From assembly GCF_029223485.1 (NCBI RefSeq), contig NZ_JARHTP010000001.1, forward strand, positions 620,001 through 684,000: 64,000 nt of DNA, given 5' to 3'. The position numbers and the translations under genes are program-made. Position 1 is the stretch's first letter. Each line of letters begins with the position of its first letter. This DNA comes from Streptomyces coacervatus. Its GTDB lineage: Bacteria; Actinomycetota; Actinomycetes; Streptomycetales; Streptomycetaceae. The notes under the pieces were generated by a model, which worked only from the letters and a program-made list of their open reading frames with translations, searched no databases and was not told the origin of the DNA. Below are positions 1 through 8,869 of the stretch, in pieces.

Positions 1-399
1 GCCCAGCATCAGCCGGTAGCCCGACATCATCGCCTCACGCAACTTCTCATCGCTCTGACCTGCCCTGATGAGCTCCAGAATGACGGCGGTCTCATCGCCC
101 ACGCTCAGGAACCAGGGGCCGAAGAGGTGGTCCATCGCGACCCCGAGCCGCTGCTCGGGCGGGGCCTGCTCCACGGCGGTGGCGAAGGCTCGGTCGTCGC
201 GTTCCTGTACCCATTCCACGAGTGCGAGCAGCAGGTCGTCCCGGTTGCCGACGTAGTGCCGGACGTGGCTGCGGCTCAGTCCGGACTCCTCGGCGATCTT
301 CTCCAGCGTGGCGCCGGCCAGTCCGTTCCTGGCCAGGCACCGGCTCGCCGCCTGAAGAACCTGCTGCCGCCGCTCGGCGGCCAGACTCGGGCGCCCCAT
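1..399 (-). CDS. TetR/AcrR family transcriptional regulator (partial)
   Basis: The reading frame opens at an ATG at 399 and runs off the window start after 133 codons without a stop, so the C-terminus is missing. The first 55 residues form a TetR DNA-binding domain: an AAERRQQVLQAA helix, then EKIAEESGLSRSHVRHYVGN, the helix-turn-helix with the usual Y-V-G-N-R-D-D-L exit. The rest looks like a helical ligand-binding domain whose ligand cannot be read from sequence. The gene diverges from the CocE-type hydrolase at 589, with about 190 bp between them that holds the inverted repeat at 462-475. A local repressor of itself and the hydrolase is the natural inference. Confidence 0.85.
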   Translation of the reverse strand, partial: MGRPSLAAERRQQVLQAASRCLARNGLAGATLEKIAEESGLSRSHVRHYVGNRDDLLLALVEWVQERDDRAFATAVEQAPPEQRLGVAMDHLFGPWFLSVGDETAVILELIRAGQSDEKLREAMMSGYRLMLG

Positions 400-461
400 G
401 GCTGATGTGCCTCCCCTGCGATCCGAGCATCAGATGGGCTGAAGCATCGCACACCGCGACG

Positions 462-475
462 ATCAGGCTCCTGAT
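462..475. promoter_or_regulatory. Inverted repeat, candidate TetR operator
   Basis: ATCAGG-CT-CCTGAT, 6-bp perfect arms around 2 bp, lies between the divergent TetR and hydrolase genes. A half-site GCATCAG at 427-433 matches, inverted, the CTGATGC at 471-477. The location fits an operator for the adjacent TetR protein, but the arms are short and binding is only inferred. Confidence 0.4.
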
Positions 476-588
476 GCCGAGCTTTTGTTTGTCGGTATTG
501 AAAAACTAAGGCAGCGATGCCACTGTGGGCGAATCCGCCGGGCTTCCCGCCCGCGCCTCGACCCCACGACAGCATGTGAGGCTGCCCC

Positions 589-2280
589 GTGAACGTGCCT
601 TTCGAGACCGTCACGCCCGCACCCGTCGACCCCACCGCCCTGCCGTTCAGGGTCCGGATGCGGGACGGAGTCCGGCTGGCCACCGACGTCTACCTGCCCG
701 AGGGTGAGTCGGTCGACGAGCCCGGCCCGACCATCCTGGTCCGGCTGCCGTACGACAAGTCCGGGACGTACGCCTCGATGCCGCTCATCGCCCGCTACCT
801 GACCGGGCGCGGCTACCGTGTCGCCGTCCAGGACGTGCGCGGCAAGTTCCGCTCCGAGGGCGAGACCCTGCTGTTCGTCAACGAGGTCCACGACGGCTAC
901 GACACCCTGGAGTGGATCACCCATCAGCCCTGGTCCGACGGCATCGTCGGCATGTGGGGCGACTCGTACTACGGCTACACCCAGTGGGCCGCGGTGGCGA
1001 GCGGACACCGTGCACTGCGCGCCATCGCGCCCCGCGTCACCGGCACCGAACTCGGCCAGGTCGTCGACAACCCCGACGGCACACGGGACGTCGAGATGGG
1101 CATCCACCTGGGTTACATGGCCACCCACTACGTCGGCCCCGACACCTACGAATGGGAGCCGGACCCCGGCCACCGCCCCCTGATAGCCCCCTTCGAGGAG
1201 TTCTTCCGGACCCTGGGCCGCCGCTCACCCTCCTTCGACGTCGCCTTCCCCGAGGAGGTCCGTCTGCGCCGCTGGCCCGAGGGCCACCCCTTCGACCACC
1301 GGGCCGTCCCGGTCCTGCACACCGTCGGCTGGTACGACAACTGTGCCCCCTGGCACTGGCGCGACATCGAGGAACTCGCCCGCCGTCCCGACTGGGCCAA
1401 CCAGCAGTACCTGCTGATCGACGCCATCGACCACGAGAACTACCACCTCTCCGGCGCCCCCTACGACGACGAGTCGCGCGACCACGCCCTCGACCAGAAC
1501 GCGTTCCGCGCCCTGCTGCCGGGCTACCTCGACCCGGCACTCGACTTCTTCGACATCTTCCTGCGCCAACAGGGCAACCCCGCCGACCTGCCGCGCGTGC
1601 GCTGGCATCTCGTCCACGGCGGCGAGGAAGGCTTCCGTAAGGACGCTCACTGGCCACCAGCCGGCAGCCGGGTCGTGAGCCTCCACCTGGGACCGGACGC
1701 CGGAACCCCGGACGGCGACACCCCCGGCCTGCTCAGCCCGACCCCGCTCGAAATTCCCAGCGCGGCGAGCTGGACCCACGACCCCGAGGACCCGGTGCCC
1801 TCGGCTGCACCCAACGCCTTCGCCTACCTCCAGACCAACCCACGCCTGCACGAGTGGTCCAAGCGACGCGACGTCCTGGTCTTCGACGCCGAACCGACCC
1901 CAGCACCTCTCGACCTGGCGGGCCCGGTCTCCCTCGACATTGCTCTCACCACCACGGGACCTTCCACCCATCTCTTCGCGAAGCTGCTGGATGTCCACGC
2001 GAATGGTGACGCCGAACTCGTCGCCCATGGCCGCGTACACATCGAGAACCCGGCGAGGCGGTTGACGCTCAGCCTCGGTCACGCCGGATACAGGCTGCGC
2101 ACCGGGCACCGACTGCGTCTGCATCTCCACAGCAGCGACTTCCCCGAGTTCGTCCTCCATCCGGGCACCGGCGAGAACCCATGGCTCGCGACCCGCGGTG
2201 AGCGGACAACCCAGCGGATCCGGCTGGGTGGCGCCGACGGTGCTCGTCTCGTTTTGACCGTTGCGTCTCCGGAACATTGA
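589..2280 (+). CDS. CocE/NonD family hydrolase (X-Pro dipeptidyl-peptidase-like)
   Basis: A 563-residue serine hydrolase of the CocE/NonD family (S15 peptidase-like fold), which cleaves esters or acyl-peptides. Residues 20-40 carry the family opening RVRMRDGVRLATDVYLP. The nucleophile elbow is GDSYYG with Ser126, the Asp candidate lies in WYDNCAPW, and the His in IDAIDHENYH. The last ~150 residues form the C-terminal jelly-roll domain of the family, including the late signature SSDFPEFVLHPGTGENPW. The GTG start at 589 has GTGAGG about 7 nt upstream. No signal peptide is seen, so it is probably cytoplasmic. The divergent TetR gene suggests inducible expression; the substrate is unknown. Confidence 0.85.
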   Translation: MNVPFETVTPAPVDPTALPFRVRMRDGVRLATDVYLPEGESVDEPGPTILVRLPYDKSGTYASMPLIARYLTGRGYRVAVQDVRGKFRSEGETLLFVNEVHDGYDTLEWITHQPWSDGIVGMWGDSYYGYTQWAAVASGHRALRAIAPRVTGTELGQVVDNPDGTRDVEMGIHLGYMATHYVGPDTYEWEPDPGHRPLIAPFEEFFRTLGRRSPSFDVAFPEEVRLRRWPEGHPFDHRAVPVLHTVGWYDNCAPWHWRDIEELARRPDWANQQYLLIDAIDHENYHLSGAPYDDESRDHALDQNAFRALLPGYLDPALDFFDIFLRQQGNPADLPRVRWHLVHGGEEGFRKDAHWPPAGSRVVSLHLGPDAGTPDGDTPGLLSPTPLEIPSAASWTHDPEDPVPSAAPNAFAYLQTNPRLHEWSKRRDVLVFDAEPTPAPLDLAGPVSLDIALTTTGPSTHLFAKLLDVHANGDAELVAHGRVHIENPARRLTLSLGHAGYRLRTGHRLRLHLHSSDFPEFVLHPGTGENPWLATRGERTTQRIRLGGADGARLVLTVASPEH

Positions 2281-2323
2281 CCTGGCGCACACTTGACGGA
2301 TGAATGCGGAAATAGAGGCTGCG

Positions 2324-2367
2324 GGCGGGTCCGATTCCCGCCTGTCCGGCCGACCGGACCACGTTTT
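2324..2367 (+). terminator. Two tandem hairpins after the hydrolase gene
   Basis: Hairpin 1 has stem GGCGGG (2324-2329) and CCCGCC (2337-2342) with a 7-nt loop. Hairpin 2 follows at once, GTCCGG (2344-2349) and CCGGAC (2354-2359) with loop CCGA, then CACGTTTT. The pair lies 44 bp after the hydrolase stop and before the next gene, as expected for a terminator or attenuator. The first stem-loop also resembles a tRNA T-arm. Confidence 0.55.
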
Positions 2368-2406
2368 CCCCATCTAAGGAAGACCGAGAAAGACAGAGGA
2401 GCTCCC

Positions 2407-3438
2407 TTGGACACCCCCGTACGCATCGGACTGATCGGCTACGGCTTCGGCGGCCGTGTCTTCCACGCCCCGCTGCTCGCAGCTGCCCCGGAATTCGAGT
2501 TCCTGGGCGTGGTCACCACTTCGCCCGAGCGCCGGACCCAGGTCGCCCAGGACGTACGCCGGCCGACCTTCGAGTCACTGGAGGATCTGGCCCGCGCCGG
2601 CGCGGAGGCGGTCGTTGTCTCCACCCCCGCGGCCACGCACATCCCTTTGGTGCGGCAGGCGCTGGAGCTGGGCCTGGCCGTCGTCTGCGACAAGCCATTC
2701 GCACTCGATGCGGCCTCGGCGCGTGCGACCGTCGAGTTCGCGGAGAAGCAAGGCCGTCCGCTGACGGTCTACCAGAACCGCCGTTGGGACTCCGACTTCC
2801 TGACTCTGCGGACACTGCTGGACAGCGGCGAAATCGGCACCGTGCTCCGCTACGAGTCCCGGTTCGAGGTCTTCAGCCCCGAAGCAGGTGCTCCTGCCGC
2901 GGGCGGCGGCACCCTCGTCGACTTCGGCAGCCACTTGGTCGACCAGGCTCTGGTGCTGTCCGGCCCGGTGGAGCGGGTATACGCGGAGATGCACCACCAC
3001 GAGGGCGAGGACGGACTCGACGACGACGTTTTCCTGGCACTGACTCATCGCAACGGAGTGCAGTCCCACCTGTGGGGCAGCTGGCGTCAGGGTGCTGCGG
3101 GACCCAGTCTGCGCGTCACGGGGACCACGGGCACCTTCGTCATCGACCACAGGGACAGTCAGGACCGCGCGTTGATGCGCGGTGCGACCCCGCAATCCGA
3201 GGGTGACAGCTGGGGGAGCGAGCCCGAAGACCTTTGGGGCCAGGTTCGACGCGGAGACGTTGTCGAGTCCATCCGTTCGAACCGCGGCAGGTGGGACCTG
3301 TTCTATACCGCCTTCGCCGCCGCAGTCCGGGGTAAGGGACCTGTTCCCGTCGACCCCTGGGATGCGGTGGCCACTGCCACCGTCCTGGACGCCGCCCGGT
3401 CCAGTGCCCACGATGGACGGGTGGTGCGCCTGCCTTGA
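2407..3438 (+). CDS. Gfo/Idh/MocA family oxidoreductase
   Basis: A 343-residue NAD(P)-dependent oxidoreductase, probably acting on a sugar or polyol. The N-terminal Rossmann motif is IGLIGYGFGGRVFHAP, the family EKP motif appears as CDKPFA near residue 96, and the C-terminal half is the usual alpha/beta substrate domain, with GGGTLVDFGSHLVDQAL before the catalytic histidine region. I place the start at TTG 2407 because a GAGGAG Shine-Dalgarno ends a few bases upstream and the family begins with VRIGLIGYG; the longer open frame from 2293 would read through the hairpins. A transcription break probably separates it from the hydrolase. The substrate is unknown. Confidence 0.85.
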   Translation: MDTPVRIGLIGYGFGGRVFHAPLLAAAPEFEFLGVVTTSPERRTQVAQDVRRPTFESLEDLARAGAEAVVVSTPAATHIPLVRQALELGLAVVCDKPFALDAASARATVEFAEKQGRPLTVYQNRRWDSDFLTLRTLLDSGEIGTVLRYESRFEVFSPEAGAPAAGGGTLVDFGSHLVDQALVLSGPVERVYAEMHHHEGEDGLDDDVFLALTHRNGVQSHLWGSWRQGAAGPSLRVTGTTGTFVIDHRDSQDRALMRGATPQSEGDSWGSEPEDLWGQVRRGDVVESIRSNRGRWDLFYTAFAAAVRGKGPVPVDPWDAVATATVLDAARSSAHDGRVVRLP

Positions 3439-4074
3439 CAGACCAGATGATCCGCATCTCCGGCGCGATGGATGAACAGCAACACGCCGCGAGGGGAGAG
3501 CGGCACACGCGCCTACTTCGACGGCGGCGTCATTCGTAACCACCTGGGCTGTTGTCGGCTTGCCGCACCGACGGGCCATAAGGGGTGCTCGGGTGTCGAA
3601 GCGCGGACCGCGGAGGCGTGCCGGGTGGAGTGCCTCAACCCTGGCTGGAACCAACGGGGCTGACGAGCGTCAGCCAGGCGTAGGCCGCATCACGATCTCC
3701 GGCGAGGTAGCCGAAGTCCGGTCTGTCATACGGCAGATGCGTCTCCTGGACTTCGCCGATCCCGATCGGATGGGGCTGCTCGCCATGAGTATGGGAGCGA
3801 TCGTCGCCGGGATAGTGGCAGATGAGGAGCCTGGAATCCGCGCCCTGTGCATGTGGTCGCCGGCGATCAGAGTGGTGCGACAGATCCCCGATGGGGCCCT
3901 GCAAGGGTCGGGATGGTCGGGCAAACGATTCCGGAACCTGACTTCTGAACCGCTGGTCGATAGAACGCGTACTCAGCTGCGCTTCACCGTGGCCTTGCAC
4001 CTAAGGCGTGTTGCCGAGGTATTCGTAAAATTGGTGGACTCTCATTGGCAATGCGGCTGATATCTTCTGTATTT
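3439..4074. other. Gene-poor, decayed interval
   Basis: 636 bp between the oxidoreductase and the cupin gene. Apart from the hydrolase remnant at 3686-3970, I see no start with a ribosome-binding site and no recognisable protein. The stretch 3690-4070 is visibly poorer in G+C than its surroundings. It looks like an erosion zone or the edge of an old insertion. Confidence 0.5.
3686..3970 (+). pseudogene. Alpha/beta-hydrolase fragment
   Basis: The frame reads TISGEVAEVRSVIRQM, then DPDRMGLLAMSMGAIVAGI and IRALCMWSPA. This matches the core of small alpha/beta hydrolases around the nucleophile elbow, where one expects DP.R.GLLG.S.GG..A. Here the elbow is A-M-S-M-G, with the first Gly changed to Ala. 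The upstream beta-sheet with the oxyanion hole and the downstream Asp and His segments are missing, and the preceding ~40 codons do not resemble the family. There is no ribosome-binding site. I read it as the relic of a truncated hydrolase gene. Confidence 0.55.
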
Positions 4075-4075
4075 A
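4061..4075 (+). promoter_or_regulatory. Possible -10 element giving a leaderless cupin transcript
   Basis: TATCTT at 4061-4066 ends 8 bp before the ATG at 4075, so transcription would begin at or very near the start codon. No Shine-Dalgarno sequence precedes this ATG, which fits a leaderless mRNA. A convincing -35 box is not visible, so this is tentative. Confidence 0.3.
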
Positions 4076-4443
4076 TGAACGAGAGTGTGTATGTGGGAAA
4101 TGCGGGCAAGGATGCGCCACTGGATCGAGGATGGTTGCTCGGTCATTTCAAGGATGCCGATGATCCTCGCCATGCTGATGCGGTAGAGGTCAAGTGGGGG
4201 ATCCATCCACGTGGTGACGAGCGATTGCAGTGGGTGAGAGGTGAAGAGCGGACCGCTCTCTTGGTGCTCATCAGTGGCCGATTTCGCGTGGATTTCCCAG
4301 AACGTAGTATTTTTCTGGAGCGGCAAGGAGATTACGTTGTCTGGGGTCCCGGAGTCGACCACTCCTGGTTCGCGGAAGAGGAATCCGTGTTGTTGACGGT
4401 TCGATGGCCGTCAATATCTGGTTATGCGGTGACGCGGGAATAG
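4075..4443 (+). CDS. Small cupin-fold protein
   Basis: 122 residues, beginning MNESVYVGNAGKDAPLDRGW. The sequence has the alternating strands and glycines of a single cupin barrel (WGIHPRGDERLQW, LVLISGRFRVDFP, GDYVVWGPGVDHSW); H-x-R-x-D-E and the late DHSW could bind a metal or small ligand. From memory, some actinomycete relatives carry a signal peptidase I label; nothing here supports that, since there is no membrane segment or Ser/Lys dyad. An in-frame ATG at 4051 exists, but the family N-terminus and the proposed leaderless start favour 4075. Codon use is less G/C-biased than in neighbouring genes. Role unknown. Confidence 0.7.
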   Translation: MNESVYVGNAGKDAPLDRGWLLGHFKDADDPRHADAVEVKWGIHPRGDERLQWVRGEERTALLVLISGRFRVDFPERSIFLERQGDYVVWGPGVDHSWFAEEESVLLTVRWPSISGYAVTRE

Positions 4444-4495
4444 TTCACACCGGCGGAACCGGCCATGTATTGCGACGGGCACCTGTTTCGCTCGA

Positions 4496-4541
4496 CATGA
4501 GGCGGCTCCGGCCGGCCCTGGCTGGTCGGAGCCGCCTCATG
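4496..4541. terminator. Bidirectional terminator hairpin
   Basis: A perfect 15-bp stem, CATGAGGCGGCTCCG (4496-4510) with CGGAGCCGCCTCATG (4527-4541), and a 16-nt loop. It sits between the convergent cupin gene and araD and can serve both. Confidence 0.85.
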
Positions 4542-4559
4542 CGCGATGGAGAGGGCTCG

Positions 4560-5285
4560 TCAGACGGCGGGCTCGGGAGCCGGGTTGCCGTAGTAGGCGT
4601 CGGGGCCGTGTTTGCGGGTGTAGTGGCGGGCCAGGAGGTGCGGCGGTGGCGGGGCGGTGGGGGAGAGGGTCAGAGTGTTGATGGCCATCTCGGCGACGGC
4701 CTCGCAGATGATGGAGTGTTCCAGGGACTTGCGTGCGGTGCTGCCCCAGGTGAAGGGGCCGTGGTTGGCGACGAGCGCGGCGGGGACCTCGGCCGCCCGC
4801 CTGTCGTCGCTCTCCAGCAGGTCGACGATCACGCGACCGGTGTTGTACTCGTAATCCTTCGTGCACTGGTCGGCGGTGAGGTCAGGGGTGCAGGGGACGG
4901 GGCCGTTGAAGGTGTCGGCGTGGGTGGTGCCGAGGACGGGTATGTCGCGTCGGGCCTGGGCGAAGGCGACCGCGTGGGTGGAGTGGGTGTGGGTGACGCC
5001 GCCTATGGAGGGGAAGGCCAGATAGAGGCAGCGGTGGGTCTCGGTGTCGGTGGAGGGGCGCAGTTCGCCGTCGACGACCCTGCCGTCGGACAGCCGGACG
5101 GTCACCAGGTGGTCGAGGGCGAGGTCCTCGTAGGGGATGCCTGAGGGCTTGATGACGAAGACCCCCGCCTCGCGGTCGACACCGCTCACGTTGCCCCAGG
5201 TCAGCGTGGCCAGACCGGCCCGGGGGATCGACAGGTTGGCCGCCAGTACCTCGTCCCGCAGGCCGTCACGGACTCGTGCGGTCAT
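4560..5285 (-). CDS. araD: L-ribulose-5-phosphate 4-epimerase
   Basis: 241 residues of the class II aldolase/AraD family; it converts L-ribulose 5-phosphate to D-xylulose 5-phosphate, the last step of L-arabinose entry into the pentose phosphate pathway. Seen: LTWGNVSGVDREAG near residue 28, KPSGIPYEDL, the zinc-binding pair in THTHSTHAVAFAQA, LGTTHADTF, and the third zinc histidine in ANHGPFTWG. Length matches the ~230-residue family. The ATG at 5285 has AAGGAG 7 nt upstream. It is last in the araB-araA-araD operon, 31 bp after araA, and is followed by the hairpin at 4496-4541. Confidence 0.95.
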   Translation of the reverse strand: MTARVRDGLRDEVLAANLSIPRAGLATLTWGNVSGVDREAGVFVIKPSGIPYEDLALDHLVTVRLSDGRVVDGELRPSTDTETHRCLYLAFPSIGGVTHTHSTHAVAFAQARRDIPVLGTTHADTFNGPVPCTPDLTADQCTKDYEYNTGRVIVDLLESDDRRAAEVPAALVANHGPFTWGSTARKSLEHSIICEAVAEMAINTLTLSPTAPPPPHLLARHYTRKHGPDAYYGNPAPEPAV

Positions 5286-5316
5286 CGGTGGTCTCCTTGC
5301 GTGTGGATCACGGGTG

Positions 5317-6834
5317 TCAGAGGGCCTGGGCGAGGCGGTGGTAGGCGGCGTTCCAGCGGACTTCCTTGGCGAACTGCTCGGTGTGGGTGTTCTCGTCGAT
5401 GGTGAGCAGCTCGACGCCGGTCATGGCGGCGTAGTCGGTGAGTGTCTCGACGTCGACGGCCGAGCTGAGCACGGTGTGGTGCGGGGCGCCGGCGAGCAGC
5501 CAGCTCTCGGCCGACTCCGCCAGAGAGGGGCGTGGCTTCCACACGGCCCTGGCGACCGGCAAGCGGTGCAGGGGTTCGCTGGGGGTGATGACGTCCACGG
5601 TGTTGGCGGTCAGCCGGAAGCGGTCGCCGAGGTCGGAGAGGCCGACGACCGTGGCGGGACCGGGGGCCGCGTTGAAGACCAGGCGGACCGGGTCCTCGCG
5701 GCCGCCGATGGACAGGGGGTGGATCTGGCAGCTGGGGCGGCCGTCGGCCACCGAGGGGCAGACCTCCAGCATGTGGGCGCCGAGGACGCGAGGGGTGCCC
5801 GGGCCGAGGTGGTAGGTGTAGTCCTCCATGAAGGTGGTGCCGCCGGGCCGGCCTTGGCCCATGACCTTCATCGTGCGCAGCAGGGCCGAGGTCTTCCAGT
5901 CGCCCTCGCCGCCGAAGCCGTAGCCGTCGGCCATCAGGCGTTGGACGGCGAGGCCGGGCAGCTGGCGCAGGCCACCGAGGTCCTCGAAGTTGGTGGTGAA
6001 GGCGGTGAAGCCGCCCTCGGTGAGGAAGGCGCGCAGGCCGATCTCCTGTCGGGCCGCGTACAGCAGCGAATCATGGCGGATGCCGCCGGGGCGCAGCGCG
6101 GGGACCATGTCGTACGACTCGACGTACTCGGCGGCGAGTTGGGCTGCCTCCTTGTCCTCGACCTCGTCCACGACGGCCACCAGGTCGTTGACGGCATACG
6201 TGTTCACGGAGTACCCGAACCGCAGTTGGGCCTCGACCTTGTCGCCCTCGGTCACGGCGACATCGCGCATGTTGTCGCCGAAGCGGGCCAGGCGCAGGGT
6301 GCGCGAGGCATGGCGGCCGACGGCGGCCCGCGCCCAGGCCGCGATCCGCCGTACGACCCTCGGGTCGGTGGCGTGCCCGGCGACGATCTTGCGGTCGATG
6401 CCGACACGGGACTCGATATGGCCGAACTCGCGGTCGCCGTGGGCGGCCTGGTTGAGGTTCATGAAGTCCATGTCGATGCTCGGCCAGGGCAGCGACAGGT
6501 TGTACTGGGTGTGCAGGTGCAGGAGGGGCCGGTCCAGGGTGCTGAGTCCGGCGATCCACATCTTGGCCGGTGAGAAGGTGTGCATCCACACGATCACGCC
6601 CACGCAGGTGTCTGAGGAGCTCGCCTCCTGGCACAGCCGCCGGATCGACTCGGCGTCGGTGAGGACCGGCTTCCACACGATCTTGACTGGGATCTTCCCG
6701 GGACCGCCGAGGGTCTTGGAGATGCTCCGGGACTGTTCGGCGACCTGGTGCAGGATGTCGTCGCCGTACAGGCCCTGGCTTCCGGTGAGAAACCAGATCT
6801 CCTGGTCGGGGTAGGGCGTGGCGTCGGTGTCCAT
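5317..6834 (-). CDS. araA: L-arabinose isomerase
   Basis: 505 residues, the length of E. coli AraA (500). It isomerises L-arabinose to L-ribulose in the cytoplasm using Mn2+. Recognised by [15 protein letters not shown] at the N-terminus, [30 protein letters not shown], and [30 protein letters not shown], which carry the conserved active-site and metal region. I place the start at ATG 6834 because AAAGGA lies just upstream and family homology begins there, although the frame is open further. It lies 46 bp downstream of araB in the same operon, so it should share the arabinose-responsive promoter. Confidence 0.95.
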   Translation of the reverse strand: MDTDATPYPDQEIWFLTGSQGLYGDDILHQVAEQSRSISKTLGGPGKIPVKIVWKPVLTDAESIRRLCQEASSSDTCVGVIVWMHTFSPAKMWIAGLSTLDRPLLHLHTQYNLSLPWPSIDMDFMNLNQAAHGDREFGHIESRVGIDRKIVAGHATDPRVVRRIAAWARAAVGRHASRTLRLARFGDNMRDVAVTEGDKVEAQLRFGYSVNTYAVNDLVAVVDEVEDKEAAQLAAEYVESYDMVPALRPGGIRHDSLLYAARQEIGLRAFLTEGGFTAFTTNFEDLGGLRQLPGLAVQRLMADGYGFGGEGDWKTSALLRTMKVMGQGRPGGTTFMEDYTYHLGPGTPRVLGAHMLEVCPSVADGRPSCQIHPLSIGGREDPVRLVFNAAPGPATVVGLSDLGDRFRLTANTVDVITPSEPLHRLPVARAVWKPRPSLAESAESWLLAGAPHHTVLSSAVDVETLTDYAAMTGVELLTIDENTHTEQFAKEVRWNAAYHRLAQAL

Positions 6835-6880
6835 GAGGGTTCCTTTCAAAGGGAGTTGACCACCGGGGCGGGGGTGCCGC

Positions 6881-8560
6881 TCAGGCGGAGGCCTGGGCGC
6901 GGATTCGGCGCAGGCGGTGCATGACCTCGTTGGCGCCGCGGCCGAAGTAGTCGTGCAGGAGCCGGTATTCGGCGTACAGCCGGTCGTAGGCCGCGGCCCG
7001 CCCGGGATCCGGCGGGTAGACGGCAGGGCGGGCCTTGCCCATGGCGTGGGCGGCGGTCCGGATGTCCGGGTACGCCCCGGCCGCGACGGCCGCGTGCATC
7101 GCCGCGCCGAGCGCGGGCCCCTGTGCCGAGTCGATGACACCGAGGGGGAGGCGGGTGACGTCGGCATAGATCTGCATCAGCAGCGCGTTCTTGGCCAGGC
7201 CGCCCGCGATGATCAGCTCCTCCACCGGCACGCCGGCGGTCTCGAAGGCTTCGATGATGGTGCGGGTGCCGAAGGCGGTGGCTTCCAGCAGCGCCCGGTA
7301 GACGTCCTCCGGACGGGTGGACAGCGTCAGGCCGACCACGACACCGCTCAGGTCGTGGTCGACGAGCACGGAGCGGTTGCCGCTTTGCCAGTCCAGGGCG
7401 ATCAGCCCGTGCTCGCCCACCCGCTGTTCGGCGGCCAGGGCGGTGAGGTGTTCGTGCGAGTCGCGGCCGAGCGCGGCGGCCTCCTCGGCGTACGACGCGG
7501 GGAACCCGGTGCGCACGAACCAGCCGAAGATGTCCCCGACGCCGCTCTGCCCGGCCTCGTAGCCCCACAGCCCCGGCAGGATGCCGCCCTCGACGACCCC
7601 GCACATGCCCGGCACTTCGGCCCACTGGTTGCTGCTCATCACATGGCAGGTGGAGGTACCCATGATGGCGACCATCCGGCCGGGTTCCACCGCGGTGGCC
7701 GCAGGCGCCGTCACATGGGCGTCCACGTTCCCGACGCAGACGGCGATGCCTTCGGGCAGGCCAGTCCACGCCGCCGCCTCGGCCGTCAACCCCCCGGCTC
7801 GGTCGCCGAGTTGACCGATCGGCTGCTCCAGTTTGTCGGTCGCGAAGCCGGCGAAGCCGGGGTTGAGCGCGGCGAGGTAGTCGGCGGAGGGGTAACTGCC
7901 GTCCTGGAGCTGGCCCTTGTAGCCCGCCGTGCAGGCGTTGCGGACGTAACTGCCGGACAGGCGCCACACGATCCAGTCGGCGGCCTCGATCCAGCGGTCG
8001 GTCAACTCGTAGAGTTCGGGGTCCTCCTCCAGCAGTTGCAGGGCCTTGGCGAACTCCCACTCCGAGGAGATCTTTCCGCCGTACCGCTGCAGCCAGGGTT
8101 CCTTGCGTGCGTCGGCCAGTGCGGTGATGCGGTCGGCCTGGGCCTGTGCGGCGTGGTGGCGCCACAGTTTGACGTAGGCGTGCGGCCGGCCGGTGAGGCC
8201 AGGCAGTTCGCACAGGGGCGTGCCGTCGGCGAGCACCGGCAGCACCGTGCAGGCGGTGAAGTCCGTGCCGATGCCGATGACTTGGTCCGGCCGTACGCCG
8301 GAGCGGGCCAGCGCCTCGGGTACGGCGGTGCGCAGGACGTCGATGTAGTCGGCGGGCACCTGGAGGGCCCAGTCGGTCGGCAGCGGGGTCCCGTCGGGCA
8401 GCCGCCGGTCGAGGACGGCGTGGGTGTAAGGGTGCTCGGCGACGGCGAGTTCGGCGCCGTCGGCGACACGGACCACTACGGCCCGCCCGGACAACGTCCC
8501 GTAGTCGACCCCGATGACGCAGGGTTCGAGGTTCGCGCGGTCATCGTGCTGTGTGTTCAC
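6881..8560 (-). CDS. araB: Ribulokinase
   Basis: 559-residue FGGY-family kinase that phosphorylates L-ribulose with ATP to L-ribulose 5-phosphate. Seen: [16 protein letters not shown] (first phosphate loop), [13 protein letters not shown] (the ribulokinase form of the conserved region), [31 protein letters not shown], and [21 protein letters not shown] near the C-terminus. GTG start at 8560 with AGAAGGA a few bases upstream. First gene of araB-araA-araD. Its upstream region holds two tandem 14-bp operators at 8751-8778, matching those in front of the LacI-family gene at 17696. Confidence 0.95.
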   Translation of the reverse strand: MNTQHDDRANLEPCVIGVDYGTLSGRAVVVRVADGAELAVAEHPYTHAVLDRRLPDGTPLPTDWALQVPADYIDVLRTAVPEALARSGVRPDQVIGIGTDFTACTVLPVLADGTPLCELPGLTGRPHAYVKLWRHHAAQAQADRITALADARKEPWLQRYGGKISSEWEFAKALQLLEEDPELYELTDRWIEAADWIVWRLSGSYVRNACTAGYKGQLQDGSYPSADYLAALNPGFAGFATDKLEQPIGQLGDRAGGLTAEAAAWTGLPEGIAVCVGNVDAHVTAPAATAVEPGRMVAIMGTSTCHVMSSNQWAEVPGMCGVVEGGILPGLWGYEAGQSGVGDIFGWFVRTGFPASYAEEAAALGRDSHEHLTALAAEQRVGEHGLIALDWQSGNRSVLVDHDLSGVVVGLTLSTRPEDVYRALLEATAFGTRTIIEAFETAGVPVEELIIAGGLAKNALLMQIYADVTRLPLGVIDSAQGPALGAAMHAAVAAGAYPDIRTAAHAMGKARPAVYPPDPGRAAAYDRLYAEYRLLHDYFGRGANEVMHRLRRIRAQASA

Positions 8561-8750
8561 AACCGGCCGTCCTTCTGCTGAGAAAACGTGCTGGCAGAGG
8601 TACCGCGGAGTCGAAGTCCGGAGTATCGGCCAGTGTTCGAGATTTAGATATGAGGTGCGGGAATGGGGGAGGTGTCGGGTGACGGGCGGCAGGCGCTCTC
8701 CTGCCGCGGACGGAGTCCTCGTGTGGGGTCGTGCCCGCGAGCAGAGATTC

Positions 8751-8778
8751 TGACTGCGCAGTCATGTCTACGCAGTCA
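8751..8778. promoter_or_regulatory. Tandem 14-bp operators upstream of araB
   Basis: TGACTGCGCAGTCA at 8751-8764 is a perfect 14-bp palindrome. A second copy, TGTCTACGCAGTCA, follows without a gap at 8765-8778. Nearly the same block recurs at 17764-17791 before the LacI-family gene, and nowhere else that I found. The pair sits about 190 bp upstream of the araB start codon, inside the 309-bp gap 8561-8869. The rest of that gap shows no gene, and no obvious terminator for the GH93 gene. Confidence 0.8.
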
Positions 8779-8869
8779 GATGTCGCACGTCAAGAGTCTG
8801 CATCGCATGGTCGAACCTGGTGACGGTGTTTCGCCCCTCGTCCTTCGTCAGGTTCTGGAGGGAGGGGGC

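Noticed and set aside
2321..2360. Possible tRNA gene end at the T-arm-like hairpin
   Set aside because: No D-arm, anticodon arm or acceptor partner lies upstream, and the loop lacks the universal TTC. It is better explained as a terminator stem.
4075..4443. A signal peptidase I, the label I recall for some relatives
   Set aside because: The protein has no membrane span and no Ser/Lys dyad. The cupin pattern is clear.
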